DNA of 64,000 bases from Spirochaetales bacterium (GTDB lineage: Bacteria; Spirochaetota; Spirochaetia; CADAEX01): positions 1 through 64,000 of the forward strand of contig JACKPD010000006.1 of assembly GCA_024233785.1 (NCBI GenBank). The letters run 5' to 3'. This document shows positions 63,923-64,000 of the stretch, in pieces. Position 1 is the stretch's first letter. Every line of letters begins with the position of its first letter. Made by a program: the position numbers and the translations under genes. Under the pieces are notes generated by a model. It did not search any database, had not been told where the DNA came from, and saw only the letters and a program-made list of their open reading frames with translations.

Positions 63923-64000
63923 TGGTTTCTATAATATATGAAAATTATTTAATGTGCAACAAAAAAAGTTTTAGAGAATATTGAGTTTTTCGAGTTTTAA

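Noticed and set aside
1..64000. tRNA, rRNA, CRISPR, insertion sequences, prophage
   Set aside because: Looked for repeat arrays, transposase motifs, integrases and RNA-gene signatures by eye; none found.

Overview
The window looks like a chromosomal segment of a free-living, probably anaerobic spirochaete (Spirochaetota). The assignment is an inference from four things. Two solute-binding proteins carry a signal-peptide end reading FAGGK-[QA]-E, a form I associate with spirochaetes. There is a flagellar chaperone gene (fliS). The polA-coaE-SPOR gene string is present. Transport genes dominate the window (one peptide-type ABC, one amino-acid ABC, one drug-type ABC, two TRAP systems, several MFS/EamA/APC carriers). 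I saw no rRNA, tRNA, CRISPR array, insertion sequence or prophage. Gene density is high and most genes sit in short operons with 4-bp ATGA overlaps.

Layout. 0.1-2.1 kb: two-component system. 2.1-8.7 kb: peptide-type ABC importer with an MFS gene at its end. 8.9-15.2 kb: an XRE-family regulator and a four-gene operon (phosphonatase-like HAD hydrolase, TAXI receptor, fused TRAP permease, zinc alcohol dehydrogenase) that I read as a candidate phosphonate uptake-and-cleavage module. 15.3-22.4 kb: ankyrin lipoprotein, fabF, AraC regulator, MFS, LacX-type epimerase, metallo-beta-lactamase protein, ogt. 22.5-29.9 kb: SPOR protein, coaE, polA, a coiled secretion-chaperone-like protein, fliS, and a beta-propeller fused to a degenerate NodB domain. 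30-34.7 kb: polar amino-acid ABC importer, a CmpB-like membrane protein fused to a degenerate HD domain, and an EamA carrier. 34.8-41.7 kb: seven-gene TetR/TolC/HlyD/ABC-2 efflux operon. 42-46.3 kb: DUF3783 protein, two cNMP-binding/GGDEF proteins (one also carrying DHH-DHHA1), a lipoprotein. 46.5-52.1 kb: DctPQM TRAP importer facing a split transketolase plus RpiB-like isomerase operon. 52.6-58.1 kb: APC permease and choline-kinase-like gene facing an Fe-ADH/HAD/HAD operon. 58.1-63.9 kb: HD protein, cysteine-rich YkgJ-like protein, TPR-NHL-VWA protein, a 56-residue small gene, TPR protein, surE, and a galactokinase-like GHMP protein lacking key catalytic residues.

How the parts may work together. 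Two catabolic modules share one logic: a TRAP importer, an alcohol dehydrogenase, and HAD or sugar-rearranging enzymes. In the first, the dehydrogenase and hydrolase together would suffice to turn a hydroxyalkyl phosphonate into an aldehyde and phosphate. In the second, the TRAP receptor has lost the usual carboxylate-binding arginine and the RpiB-like enzyme has lost two active-site histidines, so a non-standard polyol or sugar is plausible. A recurrent theme is enzyme folds with missing catalytic residues: the NodB, HD, GGDEF, VWA and GHMP domains. These are the strongest leads for undescribed functions. All functional statements come from reading motifs by eye; no database search was possible.
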